Positions 24,557 to 33,565 of a DNA stretch of 64,000 nt are shown piece after piece. Origin of the DNA: Bog-159 sp050011755 (lineage in GTDB: Bacteria; Acidobacteriota; Terriglobia; Bryobacterales; Bryobacteraceae). A model generated the notes under the pieces. That model saw only the letters and a list, made by a program, of their open reading frames with translations. It searched no databases and had not been told where the DNA came from. The stretch is from NCBI GenBank assembly GCA_050011755.1, contig JBEKIM010000005.1, positions 1-64,000 on the forward strand, in the 5' to 3' direction. Both the position numbers and the translations under genes were made by a program. Numbering within the stretch: position 1 is the stretch's first letter; the number at the start of each line of letters is the position of its first letter.

Positions 24557-25444
24557 ATGCTACAGCGCTTCCTAGATCCGGCGACCCTGGCTTCCATCTC
24601 CGGCCTCGACTTAGTGGCCAAGACGGTAGTGGATGGCTTCATTGCGGGGCTGCATCGCTCGCCGGATTACGGCTTCAGCCAGGAGTTCGCCGAGTACCGC
24701 GCCTACACGCCGGGCGACGATCTGCGGCACGTCGATTGGAACGTCTTCGCCCGCAGCGAGCGCGTCTACTTGAAGCGGTATCGCGGCGAAACCAACACGC
24801 AATTGCTCATTCTGCTGGATGCCAGCGCCTCCATGGCCTACGGCTCGCACGCCGTGAACAAGCTCGATTACGCGCGCTTCCTGGCCGCTTCGCTCTGCTA
24901 TCTGTCGCATGCGCAGCGCGATGCCGCCGGCCTGATCGTCTTCGCTGAAGATGTCCAGAACTACGTGGCTCCTTCCACCCGCCAGGGGCAATTGTTCCGC
25001 CTCCTGCATGCCATCGAGAAGGCGCAGCCAGGCACGCGTACCGACTTTGCGAAACCCTTCGTACACTTTCTGGACTTCACCCGCCGCCGGGGTATCGCGG
25101 TGGTAATCTCGGATTTCTACGAGCGTCCCGAGGTGATCGTGAAAACCGTGGAACCCCTACGCTTCCGCGGCAACGAAGTGATTCTGTTTCATGTGCTCGA
25201 TCCCCAGGAGATCGCACCCAAATTCCGCGAGCCTGTCTTGCTCACCGACATGGAAACCAGCGGCACTCTGGAAGTCTCTCCCGAATACGCGCGTGGCGAA
25301 TACCGCCGCAAGATCGATGCCCATATACAAGCCCTGCGCGACCAGGCCAAAGGCGCGGGACTGGATTATTTCCTGATGGACACGGGCCGCCCGCTCGACG
25401 AAGGCTTGCGCGAGTACCTGGGCGTGCGGCAGGGGAGGCTATAA
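24557..25444 (+). CDS. DUF58 domain protein
   Basis: A 295-residue protein of the DUF58 family, normally encoded right after moxR. The signature GLHRSPDYGFSQEFAEYRAY and PGDDLRHVDWNVFAR is at about 32-74, followed by a VWA-like region with LLDASASM (D-x-S-x-S) and VVISDFYE. No membrane segment is present, so it is probably cytoplasmic or peripheral and links MoxR to the membrane VWA proteins. The following gene starts on the very next base after its stop. Confidence 0.92.
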   Translation: MLQRFLDPATLASISGLDLVAKTVVDGFIAGLHRSPDYGFSQEFAEYRAYTPGDDLRHVDWNVFARSERVYLKRYRGETNTQLLILLDASASMAYGSHAVNKLDYARFLAASLCYLSHAQRDAAGLIVFAEDVQNYVAPSTRQGQLFRLLHAIEKAQPGTRTDFAKPFVHFLDFTRRRGIAVVISDFYERPEVIVKTVEPLRFRGNEVILFHVLDPQEIAPKFREPVLLTDMETSGTLEVSPEYARGEYRRKIDAHIQALRDQAKGAGLDYFLMDTGRPLDEGLREYLGVRQGRL

Positions 25445-27442
25445 ATGGGATTCCTGGCGCCTTGGGCTTTGGCCGGAATAGTGGCGGTGGGCCTGCCCGT
25501 TTGGCTGCACCTGCTCAAGAAACATAAAACCACGCCCCTGCCATTCAGCTCGCTGATGTTTTTCGAACGCCGCACGCAAAGCTCCATCAAACACCGGCGC
25601 TTGCAATATTTGCTGCTGCTGGCTTTGCGCGCGGCGGTGATTGCGCTGTTAGCCTTTGCCTTCGCCCGCCCGTTCCTGCAATCCCGCCTGGCCTCCTTGG
25701 CAGGGGGACCCCGGCTGACGGTGCTGGCGATCGATAATTCCTTCAGCATGCGCGATGGCGATCGTCTCGCGCGCGCCAAACAGGAAGCCGGCGAGGCTGC
25801 CTCGAAATTGCGCGCCGGAGACAAGCTGCAAGTGCTGGCGTTCGGCTCGCAGGTGCATATGATGGGCGCCTCGGCCGCGGCCGTCCGCACGATCGAGCCG
25901 GCCGATACGCGCAGTTCCTACGCGGAGCTTTCGCGTGCGCTGCGGGCCCTCGCGCAATCTGCGCGCATGCCCGTGGCGGCGCACCTTTTCTCCGACATGC
26001 AGAAATCGTCGCTGCCCACCAACTTCTCCGACCTGCGATTGGGCGACAATGTGCAGTTGTTCGCGCATCCCGTGGCGGATCGCCGTGCGGCTAACTTCGC
26101 CGTCGAAAGCGTCAGCGCGCCGCCGACCATCTATGGCTCCGGGAAAGCGCGCGTGGAAGCCACCATCGCCGGCTACGGGACCGAGCCAGCTAAACGCCGT
26201 GTGGCCCTCGTGCTGAATGGCCGCGAGATCGACTCCAAGGCCATCGACGTCCCCGCCCGCGGGCGCGGCACCGCCGAATTCCCGCAGGTGGATATGCCTT
26301 ATGGCTTGAACCGCTGCGAGGTCCGCATCGATTCCGCCGACAGCCTGCCCGATGACGATCGTTTCTATTTTTCGGTCGAGCGGGCCGAAGCCCGCCACGT
26401 GCTCTTCGTACACGAAGGCCGCAATCAGCGCGACGCGCTCTATTTCCGCACCGCGCTCGAAGCTGCCGCTGAATCGGCTTATGCGCTGGATACCGTGCCG
26501 CTCGAGCAGAGCGCCAATCTCGATCCGCACAAGTATGCGTTTGTAATTCTCTCGGATGTGGGGCCGCTGCCGGCCGCCTTCGAAACCGCATTGCGCGGCT
26601 ACGTGCGCGCGGGTGGATCGCTGCTGGTGGCTTTGGGGCGCGAGTCGGCCTTAGCTAACCATGTGCCGGTATTCGATGAGAAAGTCGTCGAGCCGCGCTA
26701 CTACGGCCGCGATGGCGCGCTCTTCCAGACCGCGGCGTGGTTGGATGAAGGTCACCCGTCCATTCACGACGCCCAGCATTGGGACGACGTGAAATTCTAC
26801 CAGGCGGTGCGTGTGAATCCGGGTTCGGCCCAGGTGGCGGCGCGCCTCGGCGACGACACGCCGCTGCTGCTCGACAAGCACTTTGGCGAAGGGCGTGTGC
26901 TGGTGTTTGCTTCCACTTTCGACAACATCTCCAACGATTTTCCGCTACACGCTTCCTTCGTGCCGTTCATCGAGCACACCGCGAACTATCTGGCGCGGCA
27001 GGAAGAGCGTCCCAGCAACTATCTGGTCGGCGCGTATCTCGATTTGCGGCAGGCCAAGGAAAAGGGTGAGGCGGTAGAAGTCCTCGACCCTAAGGGCCAG
27101 CGCGCGCTGACGCTGGACGAAGCCACGCGTGCCCAGAACATGCCCCTCACGATGGCCGGTTTTTACGATGTGAAGCGGCCCAACGGACGGCATGAACTGG
27201 TAGCGGTGAACGCGGATCGCCGCGAGTCGGATCTGGATGTAATCTCCGCGGATACCCTGGCGCTATGGCAGAATACGGCTCAGGGACAGCGGGATGCGGC
27301 TGTGGGAGGGGCACCGGAAGCGCCCAAGCCCATGGAGTTTTGGTGGTATGTCCTGATGGCCGTGCTGGCGTTGGCGGTAGCCGAATCGTTGTTGGGCAAC
27401 CACCACTTGACGGTCGATCCGGACGCGGGAGGGCAGGCTTAG
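25445..27442 (+). CDS. BatA-like membrane VWA protein
   Basis: A 665-residue membrane protein. The N-terminus matches the BatA double-transmembrane module (FLAPWALAGIVAVGLPVWLHLL and RRLQYLLLLALRAAVIALLAFAFARPFL, the latter about 51-78). A VWA domain follows at about 90-260 with MIDAS DNSFS (D97-N98-S99-x-S101). The middle is a beta-sandwich, then a GATase-like stretch (HVLFVHEGRNQRDALYF, AFVILSDVGPLP) and a C-terminal membrane helix at about 632-652. It directly abuts the DUF58 gene (TAA then ATG) and is followed after 35 bases by the large Gln-rich protein gene. It is the second membrane VWA partner for MoxR in this cluster. Confidence 0.88.
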   Translation: MGFLAPWALAGIVAVGLPVWLHLLKKHKTTPLPFSSLMFFERRTQSSIKHRRLQYLLLLALRAAVIALLAFAFARPFLQSRLASLAGGPRLTVLAIDNSFSMRDGDRLARAKQEAGEAASKLRAGDKLQVLAFGSQVHMMGASAAAVRTIEPADTRSSYAELSRALRALAQSARMPVAAHLFSDMQKSSLPTNFSDLRLGDNVQLFAHPVADRRAANFAVESVSAPPTIYGSGKARVEATIAGYGTEPAKRRVALVLNGREIDSKAIDVPARGRGTAEFPQVDMPYGLNRCEVRIDSADSLPDDDRFYFSVERAEARHVLFVHEGRNQRDALYFRTALEAAAESAYALDTVPLEQSANLDPHKYAFVILSDVGPLPAAFETALRGYVRAGGSLLVALGRESALANHVPVFDEKVVEPRYYGRDGALFQTAAWLDEGHPSIHDAQHWDDVKFYQAVRVNPGSAQVAARLGDDTPLLLDKHFGEGRVLVFASTFDNISNDFPLHASFVPFIEHTANYLARQEERPSNYLVGAYLDLRQAKEKGEAVEVLDPKGQRALTLDEATRAQNMPLTMAGFYDVKRPNGRHELVAVNADRRESDLDVISADTLALWQNTAQGQRDAAVGGAPEAPKPMEFWWYVLMAVLALAVAESLLGNHHLTVDPDAGGQA

Positions 27443-27477
27443 GTCCGCGCGGGATTTAGTTCCGCCAAAGGTGTCGT

Positions 27478-30400
27478 ATGAATCCATTGACCGGCGTAAC
27501 CGATTATCTTCGCCGCATCGAGCGGCGCTTGCGGGTTCTGGCCTTCACCAGGGGCGTGGCGATTACCGCCGCGGCGGCACTGGTCTTCACGGTGCTCGCG
27601 GTGCTGTTGGCCAACGCTTTCGCATTCTCCAATCCCAGCGTGACCGGCGCGCGGGTGGTGCTCTTCGTAGCGCTGGCTCTGGCCCTCGGTATCGGGCTGG
27701 TGGTTCCGTTGCTCCGCCTCAACCGCCGCCATGCGGCGCGCGAAACGGAACGCAAGTTTCCTGAGTTCGAGGAGCGGCTGCTCACTTTCACCGAGCGCGC
27801 CCGCGCCAATCCGGACGATCCCTTTCTGCCGTTGCTGGCCGCCGACACCCTGGAAGTCTCGCACAAAGCTGAACCGGCGCGCATTGCCGGACGCAATCGC
27901 ATTCTCAGCTTCATCGCCGGCGCGGCGGGATCGCTGGCCGTGCTCCTGTGGCTGGGCACGTCCGGTCCCGGGTTCCTGGGTTACGGAACCTCTCTGCTTT
28001 GGGGCCGGCTGCCGAAAGGTGAACTCACGCCGTATTACGACATCGCCGTGCAGCCCGGCAATCGTACCGTGCGCCGTCTGGCGGATCAATTGATCGGCGC
28101 GGAGCTGAAAGGTTTTCAGGCGCAGCGCGTGCGCATGTTCGCGCGCTATGCCAGCTCGTCGAAATGGGAGCAGGCGGACATGCGCCCGCAAATCGACGGC
28201 CCCGGCTACGAATTTCTGATCGCCGGCGTGCCTGAGTCGCTCGATTACTATGTGGAGGCCGGCAGCGTCCGTTCGAAACAATACCACCTGAAGGTGGTCG
28301 ATCTGCCCGGCATAAAAAAGCTGAAAGTCACTTACCATTTTCCCGGCTGGACCGGGATGAAGGATAAGGTCGAAGATCCCGGAGGCGACCTGCGTGCCGT
28401 GGAAGGCACGGATGCCGAAGTGGCCATCGAAACGGACCGCCCGCTGGCGAACGGCGCCCTGCTCTTCGACGATGGCACCAAAGTGCTGCTGCGCTCCGGC
28501 GAGAACGGCTTGCGCATCGCCAGCGTGCCCATTCGCAAGGATGGCATGTATCATATCGCCGCGGTCGATCGGGGCGAAGACGTACGCCTGAGCCCGGACT
28601 ATTTCATCGAAGCGCAAAAGGACGAGCCGCCCACCGTGCGCATCACCCGGCCGCAGGCCGACGCGCGCGTGAATCCTATCGAAGAAGTGACCGTCACGGT
28701 GGAGGGCCAGGACGATTTCGGGTTGAACGAGCTGAGCCTGCATTACTCGGTGAATGGCGATGCCGAAAAAACCGTCTCCCTGCTGAAGAGCAAGGGGCTA
28801 AAGACCGCATCCGGCTCGACCACCATCGCTCTGGAGGATTTCAAGCTCTCGCCGGGCGACCTGATCAGCCTGTATGCCACTTCGCACGACGCGCACTCCA
28901 TCGCGCGCACCGATATGATGTTCGTGCAGGCCGAGCCCTTCGAACGGCGCTACTCGCAATCGCAGGAATCCGGCGGCATGGGCGCCGGCGGCGATCAGGA
29001 TGACAACCGCATCTCCGAGCGCGAAAAGGAAATCATCGCGGCCACCTGGAATCAGATCAAGGACAAGTCCGGGGATAAGGCTGTGGCGTCTGAAAACGCG
29101 GGCTTCCTCTCGGGCGTGCAAGCGAAATTGCGCGACCAGGCGCACTCGCTGTCCGATCGCATGAAAGCGCGCCAATTGGCCGGATCGAGCGAAGAGTTCA
29201 AAGCCTTCACCGCCGATATGGACGATGCCGTGAAGGCCATGGGGCCGGCGGCGGACAAACTACGCGGCTCGCAATGGGAGAATGCCCTCGCGCCTGAGCA
29301 GAAAGCCTTGCAGCACCTGTTGCGCGCGGAGGCCGTGATGCGCGATATCAAAGTGGCCTTCGGGAATCGCGGAGGCGGCGGCGCGGGCGCCAACGGCGGC
29401 GCGGAGCGCGATCTGCAAAGCCTCTTCGACCTGGAGCTCGACACCGAGAAGAACCAGTATGAGAGCGGGCAGTCCTCGGCTTCCAAGGATCAACAGCAGC
29501 GCAAGATCGACGAGGCCCTGCAGAAGCTCGAAGAACTCGCCCGCCGGCAGCAGGAACTCGCCGGGCAGCAGCGCCGTAACCAGCAGGTTTCGCAGCAGCG
29601 CTGGCAGCAGGAAATGCTGCGCCGCGAGGCCGAAGAACTGCAGCGCCAGATGGAGCAGCTCTCGCGAAATCAGCAGGGCCAGCCGCAATCCGGGCAGCCG
29701 CAGTCGGGACAGCCGCAAAACGGCCAACCCCAGTCGGGGCAGTCATCCGGCCAGCCATCCAGCCAGGGCGGCCAAATGTCGTCGCAACAACTGCGGCGGG
29801 CCATCGATCAATTGCGGCAGGCGCAGCAGGATATGCGCCAATCGACTTCCACGCAGAGTGAGGCCGATGCCCGGCGCGCCGCCGAGCGCTTGCAACAGGC
29901 CCGCGATCTCCTGTCGGGCCTTCGCCAGCAACAGGCGGCCGCGGGTGTGGACGATCTGGCGCGCCAGGCCGACGCCCTTGCCGGGCGCCAGCAGGAATCC
30001 AACGCCCGGATGCGCCGCGCGTTCGGCATGCCCGGACAGCAACAGGCGCAAGGGGCCACGCGCGAGCAGGCGGAAGAGCTGGCGCGCGAAAAAGAGCAAT
30101 TGGCCAGCGATTATCAGCGCCTGGAAGCTGGTATGGGGACCACTGCCCGGGATACGCGGGCCACGAATCGTGAGTTGTCCAGCAAGCTGCGGGATGCCCT
30201 GGGCCAGGTGCAGCAGAACGAGATCAACAACCGTCTGCGGCAGGGTGCCGATTTCATGCGCCATGGCAACGGCGCGGCGGCCACCATGCGCGACGCCGTC
30301 ACCACGCAGGCGCTGAACAATCTGCGCGATCAGTTGCACGAAATGCAGAAGATGGCCGGCAACGGCCAGCCGGGAGCCGGCGACAAGGATCAACAGGCTC

Positions 30401-31011
30401 TGGCCCAGGCTCTGGCGCAAACCGAACACCTCCGCCAGGAGATGGAACGCGCTATGCGCGGACAGCAGCCGGGCCAGCAGAAAGGTCAAGCGCCCGGCCG
30501 GCAACCCGGTCAACCCGGTCAGGAAGCGGAGGGACAGGACGGCCAGCAGCCGGGCCAGCAGCCGGGCCAGCAGCCGGGCCAGCAAACGGGCCAGCAGGAG
30601 GGCCAGCAGGTGGGCGGCGGCCAGCCTGGCTCGCTAGGTCCACTGAACGGCCGGCAAGGCGGCGGCCTCTTGCCGACACCCGGACCGGCTTCCGGCGATT
30701 CCGGCGACTTCCTCCGGGACTATCGCGCCACGCTTCGCGACTTGGAGAATAACCCGCGAATTGGCAAAGATTTGCGCGATTCGATCCACGATCTGTACCG
30801 GCTCGATCCCCGCCTCTCTCCCGGCAATGCGCAATTGATGAATCTGATCGAATCGCAGATGCTCTCCGGAGTCGAGCAGCTCGAACTGCAGTTGCGCCGC
30901 CAGCTCGACGGCCAGAATGGCGCCGTCCGCAGTGGTGCGGCCGACCCTGTTCCGCAAGGTTACGCCGACGCGGTGGCCGAGTACTTCCGGCGCTTAAGTA
31001 AGGAGAAGTAG
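27478..31011 (+). CDS. DUF4175-like membrane protein with Gln/Pro repeats
   Basis: An 1177-residue protein with membrane helices at about 25-50, 56-78 and 140-158, then a large extracytoplasmic part. Residues 160-480 form beta-rich domains (LKVTYHFPGWTGMKDK, PPTVRITRPQADARVN); 490-720 are helical; about 680-735 is a Gln/Glu-rich coiled coil. Low-complexity blocks occur at about 734-767 (GQPQSGQPQ type) and 997-1047 (GQQPGQQPGQQ), encoded by an imperfect 12-base tandem repeat. The organisation resembles DUF4175 proteins of alphaproteobacteria, but I assign that only by analogy. It ends the DUF4159/MoxR cluster. Its stop codon TAG overlaps the first base of a dispersed hairpin repeat. Confidence 0.75.
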   Translation: MNPLTGVTDYLRRIERRLRVLAFTRGVAITAAAALVFTVLAVLLANAFAFSNPSVTGARVVLFVALALALGIGLVVPLLRLNRRHAARETERKFPEFEERLLTFTERARANPDDPFLPLLAADTLEVSHKAEPARIAGRNRILSFIAGAAGSLAVLLWLGTSGPGFLGYGTSLLWGRLPKGELTPYYDIAVQPGNRTVRRLADQLIGAELKGFQAQRVRMFARYASSSKWEQADMRPQIDGPGYEFLIAGVPESLDYYVEAGSVRSKQYHLKVVDLPGIKKLKVTYHFPGWTGMKDKVEDPGGDLRAVEGTDAEVAIETDRPLANGALLFDDGTKVLLRSGENGLRIASVPIRKDGMYHIAAVDRGEDVRLSPDYFIEAQKDEPPTVRITRPQADARVNPIEEVTVTVEGQDDFGLNELSLHYSVNGDAEKTVSLLKSKGLKTASGSTTIALEDFKLSPGDLISLYATSHDAHSIARTDMMFVQAEPFERRYSQSQESGGMGAGGDQDDNRISEREKEIIAATWNQIKDKSGDKAVASENAGFLSGVQAKLRDQAHSLSDRMKARQLAGSSEEFKAFTADMDDAVKAMGPAADKLRGSQWENALAPEQKALQHLLRAEAVMRDIKVAFGNRGGGGAGANGGAERDLQSLFDLELDTEKNQYESGQSSASKDQQQRKIDEALQKLEELARRQQELAGQQRRNQQVSQQRWQQEMLRREAEELQRQMEQLSRNQQGQPQSGQPQSGQPQNGQPQSGQSSGQPSSQGGQMSSQQLRRAIDQLRQAQQDMRQSTSTQSEADARRAAERLQQARDLLSGLRQQQAAAGVDDLARQADALAGRQQESNARMRRAFGMPGQQQAQGATREQAEELAREKEQLASDYQRLEAGMGTTARDTRATNRELSSKLRDALGQVQQNEINNRLRQGADFMRHGNGAAATMRDAVTTQALNNLRDQLHEMQKMAGNGQPGAGDKDQQALAQALAQTEHLRQEMERAMRGQQPGQQKGQAPGRQPGQPGQEAEGQDGQQPGQQPGQQPGQQTGQQEGQQVGGGQPGSLGPLNGRQGGGLLPTPGPASGDSGDFLRDYRATLRDLENNPRIGKDLRDSIHDLYRLDPRLSPGNAQLMNLIESQMLSGVEQLELQLRRQLDGQNGAVRSGAADPVPQGYADAVAEYFRRLSKEK

Positions 31012-31105
31012 GGCGGCCCGTGGCGCACGCTTCAGCGTGGCGGCGGGACTCTTAGGTCCCGCTAAGCCGGCTGGAAAGCCGGCTGCGGCCAGGATTGGCC
31101 GCCCC
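31011..31105. repeat. Multi-hairpin dispersed repeat, copy R3
   Basis: The element is bounded by GGGCGGCC (31011-31018) and GGCCGCCC (31097-31104). Inside are GGCGCACGC/GCGTGGCG-type, GCGGGACT/GGTCCCGC and AGCCGGCT/AGCCGGCT hairpins. It fills the gap between two convergent genes, the DUF4175-like gene and mutS2, and its first base is the last base of the former's stop codon, so it may end transcription from both sides. Confidence 0.8.
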
Positions 31106-31128
31106 ACATCTGTGTATGCACCGGCCCA

Positions 31129-33537
31129 CTACTCTTTCAACTCCACAATGGTGGCCCCGGTCCCGCCCTCCTGCGGCGGTGCCGCGTAATGTTTCTCCAC
31201 GTGGGGATGCCGCTCCAGCAGTTCCCATAGAACTTTGCGCAGGATTCCCATGCCGTGCCCGTGTACGATCCGTACGCGGCTGGCCGTGGCCATCACGGCG
31301 CGGTCCAGGAATTGATCCACGTTGTCGCGGGCTTCTTCGGCGCGCTGGCCGATCACGTTGATCTCCTGGTGTACCGGCGTGAGTTCCGGCGCCGGCTTGT
31401 ATGTCACGTTCTTCGGTAGCCGGGCGCTCCCGCCCGTATCGGGCAGCACCTCCAGGACGTCATCCACGGAAACCTGCATCTTCATGAACCCGGCTTCCAC
31501 TTCCAACCGGTCTCCGGCGAGTATGCGACGCACGCGCGCCGGTTCGCGGATGCCCTGCAGACGCACGCGCACGCCCTCCTCGATCTTGGGCCGCTGCAGA
31601 TCGCCGTGGCGCGATTCGTCCTGCGTGGAAAGCACGGTGGCCTGGAATTCCTGGCGGAACTCGCGCTTGGTCTTGGCCACCCGCCGTTGGGCCTGCTCGG
31701 CTGCCTTGCGCTGCTCCGCGCCGTGCACAATCTGATCGATGGTCTGCTGGGCCTGCTCCTCAAATTTGGCCAGCATCTGCTCGGTGCGGCGCTCCAGCTC
31801 TTTCAGCTTCGAAGATTCGCGCTTCTCCCATTCGCGCGCCACTTCCTTTTCGCGCGCGGCCAGTTCGGCCTGCTTCTGCCGCAGCTCCCCCTCCAGCCCT
31901 TGCACGTCTTTCAAGCGTTGGTGCAACTCGCTGAGGAATCGACCCAGGTCGCGCTCCCGATCGCTCAGGGCCGCCCGCGCGCGATTCATGATGTCTGCCG
32001 GCATGCCCAGGCGTGTGGCGATTTCGAGACCGGCCGACTTTCCCGGCATGCCCGTGTGCAGCACGTAGGTCGGTTCGAGCGTCTGCTCGTCGAAACCCAT
32101 GGATGCGTTCAGCACGCCCTTCGTATTTGCCCCGTAGATCTTCAGCGCCAGCAGATGCGTGGATGCCAGCGTGTACGCTCCCGCGGCGCGGAAGTGCTCC
32201 ACGATGGCCACGCCCAGCGCGCCGCCCTCCTCCGGATCCGTGGCCGCGCCCAACTCGTCCAGCAGCACCAGCGAATCGGGCGTCACGTCGAGCGCCATCT
32301 CGCGGATGTGGGAGATGTGCGCGGAAAACGTGCTGAGGCTTTCCTGTATCGACTGGTTGTCGCCGATGTCGGCGAGCACCTGGTCGAAAATGGGGAACTC
32401 GGCTTCGGCCGCCGGCACGGGCAATCCGGACTGCGCCATCAGCGTGAGCAGGCCGACGGTCTTCAATGTGACGGTTTTGCCGCCGGTATTCGGACCGCTG
32501 ATCAGCAGCGTGTGGGTGCTTTTGTCGAGTTCCAGCGTAATCGGCACCACCGGCTTGCGCTGCCGGCGCAGCACATCCTGCAATAACGGATGACGCGCCT
32601 CGCGCAGCAGCAATCGGCCGCCAAACCGGGGGATGGCGCAATCGAAGTCGATGGCGAAGCGCGCCTTGCCGAAGATCATTTCCAGTTCCCCAAGCGTGTC
32701 CATGGTCTGCCGGATGGACTCGGCATAACCGCGCAGCCGCGCCGTCAACTCGCGCAGAATCCGGTATACTTCCTGCGTTTCCTCCTCGGTAAGCCGCACC
32801 AGTTCATTGTTCAGATCGATGGTTTCGAGCGGCTCCACGAACAGCGTGTGGCCGCTGGCGCTGGCCGCATGGATCACACCGTCGATTTTGCGGCGCTGGC
32901 CCGCCACGATGGGAACTACGAAGCGCTCGTTGCGGATGGTGACGAATTCCTCCTGCAGCACGCCTTCTTCCTGGTGGGCTTTCAGGAACCGCTCGAGCGA
33001 TGCCTGGATGGACTTGCGCTGCCGCTCGATATCGCGGCGCAGCCGCGCCAGCGCTACGCTGGCATGATCCGCGACCGAGCCATCCGGCTGGATCTTGCCT
33101 TCCAGGTCCTTCAGCAGCGCGCGGAAATCGCCGATGAACTGCGCGCGCGCACCCAGCCGCGGAAAGCGCTCCGCGACCGCGTTGAGCACGCTCTTGGCGT
33201 CGGCCGCGCGATCCAGCACGCCGAAGAGGTCGAAGATTTCCTTGCCTTCCAGGCTGGCGCCTTCGATGCGCAGCTTATGCACGGCCTCAGTCAGGTCCGG
33301 GAAGCCGCCGAATTCGATGCGGATGGATGCGCCGCGGCCTCCGGTCTGTGGGCGCGCGGCCGACCGTAGGTATTCGACCGCTTCCCCGGCGTCGGCCAAA
33401 TCGGCGGAAAGCCGCGCGGCATCGCTATGCGGCGCGATGCGGGCCAGTTCCCCCTTGCCTGGCGGGCTCGAGACATAGCGGCCGAGCAGGGCGCGAAGCG
33501 GTTCGTATTCGAGGATATCGGCGCTGGTGGCCTTCAT
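31129..33537 (-). CDS. mutS2: Endonuclease/ATPase MutS2
   Basis: An 802-residue MutS2. It lacks the MutS mismatch-recognition domain and begins directly with the core/lever region; the ATPase carries Walker A GPNTGGKT (about 346-353), Walker B region DSLVLLDELGAATDPEEGG, and the dimer His segment TLASTHLLALK. A long coiled coil (about 520-640) leads to a KOW-like segment and a C-terminal Smr nuclease domain (about 725-802) with VRIVHGHGMGILRKVLWE. MutS2 suppresses recombination or rescues collided ribosomes in other bacteria. It is a single gene whose 3' end faces the DUF4175-like gene. Confidence 0.95.
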   Translation of the reverse strand: MKATSADILEYEPLRALLGRYVSSPPGKGELARIAPHSDAARLSADLADAGEAVEYLRSAARPQTGGRGASIRIEFGGFPDLTEAVHKLRIEGASLEGKEIFDLFGVLDRAADAKSVLNAVAERFPRLGARAQFIGDFRALLKDLEGKIQPDGSVADHASVALARLRRDIERQRKSIQASLERFLKAHQEEGVLQEEFVTIRNERFVVPIVAGQRRKIDGVIHAASASGHTLFVEPLETIDLNNELVRLTEEETQEVYRILRELTARLRGYAESIRQTMDTLGELEMIFGKARFAIDFDCAIPRFGGRLLLREARHPLLQDVLRRQRKPVVPITLELDKSTHTLLISGPNTGGKTVTLKTVGLLTLMAQSGLPVPAAEAEFPIFDQVLADIGDNQSIQESLSTFSAHISHIREMALDVTPDSLVLLDELGAATDPEEGGALGVAIVEHFRAAGAYTLASTHLLALKIYGANTKGVLNASMGFDEQTLEPTYVLHTGMPGKSAGLEIATRLGMPADIMNRARAALSDRERDLGRFLSELHQRLKDVQGLEGELRQKQAELAAREKEVAREWEKRESSKLKELERRTEQMLAKFEEQAQQTIDQIVHGAEQRKAAEQAQRRVAKTKREFRQEFQATVLSTQDESRHGDLQRPKIEEGVRVRLQGIREPARVRRILAGDRLEVEAGFMKMQVSVDDVLEVLPDTGGSARLPKNVTYKPAPELTPVHQEINVIGQRAEEARDNVDQFLDRAVMATASRVRIVHGHGMGILRKVLWELLERHPHVEKHYAAPPQEGGTGATIVELKE

Positions 33538-33565
33538 TTCTTCTATTGTCGGTCATCCGGCTGGG

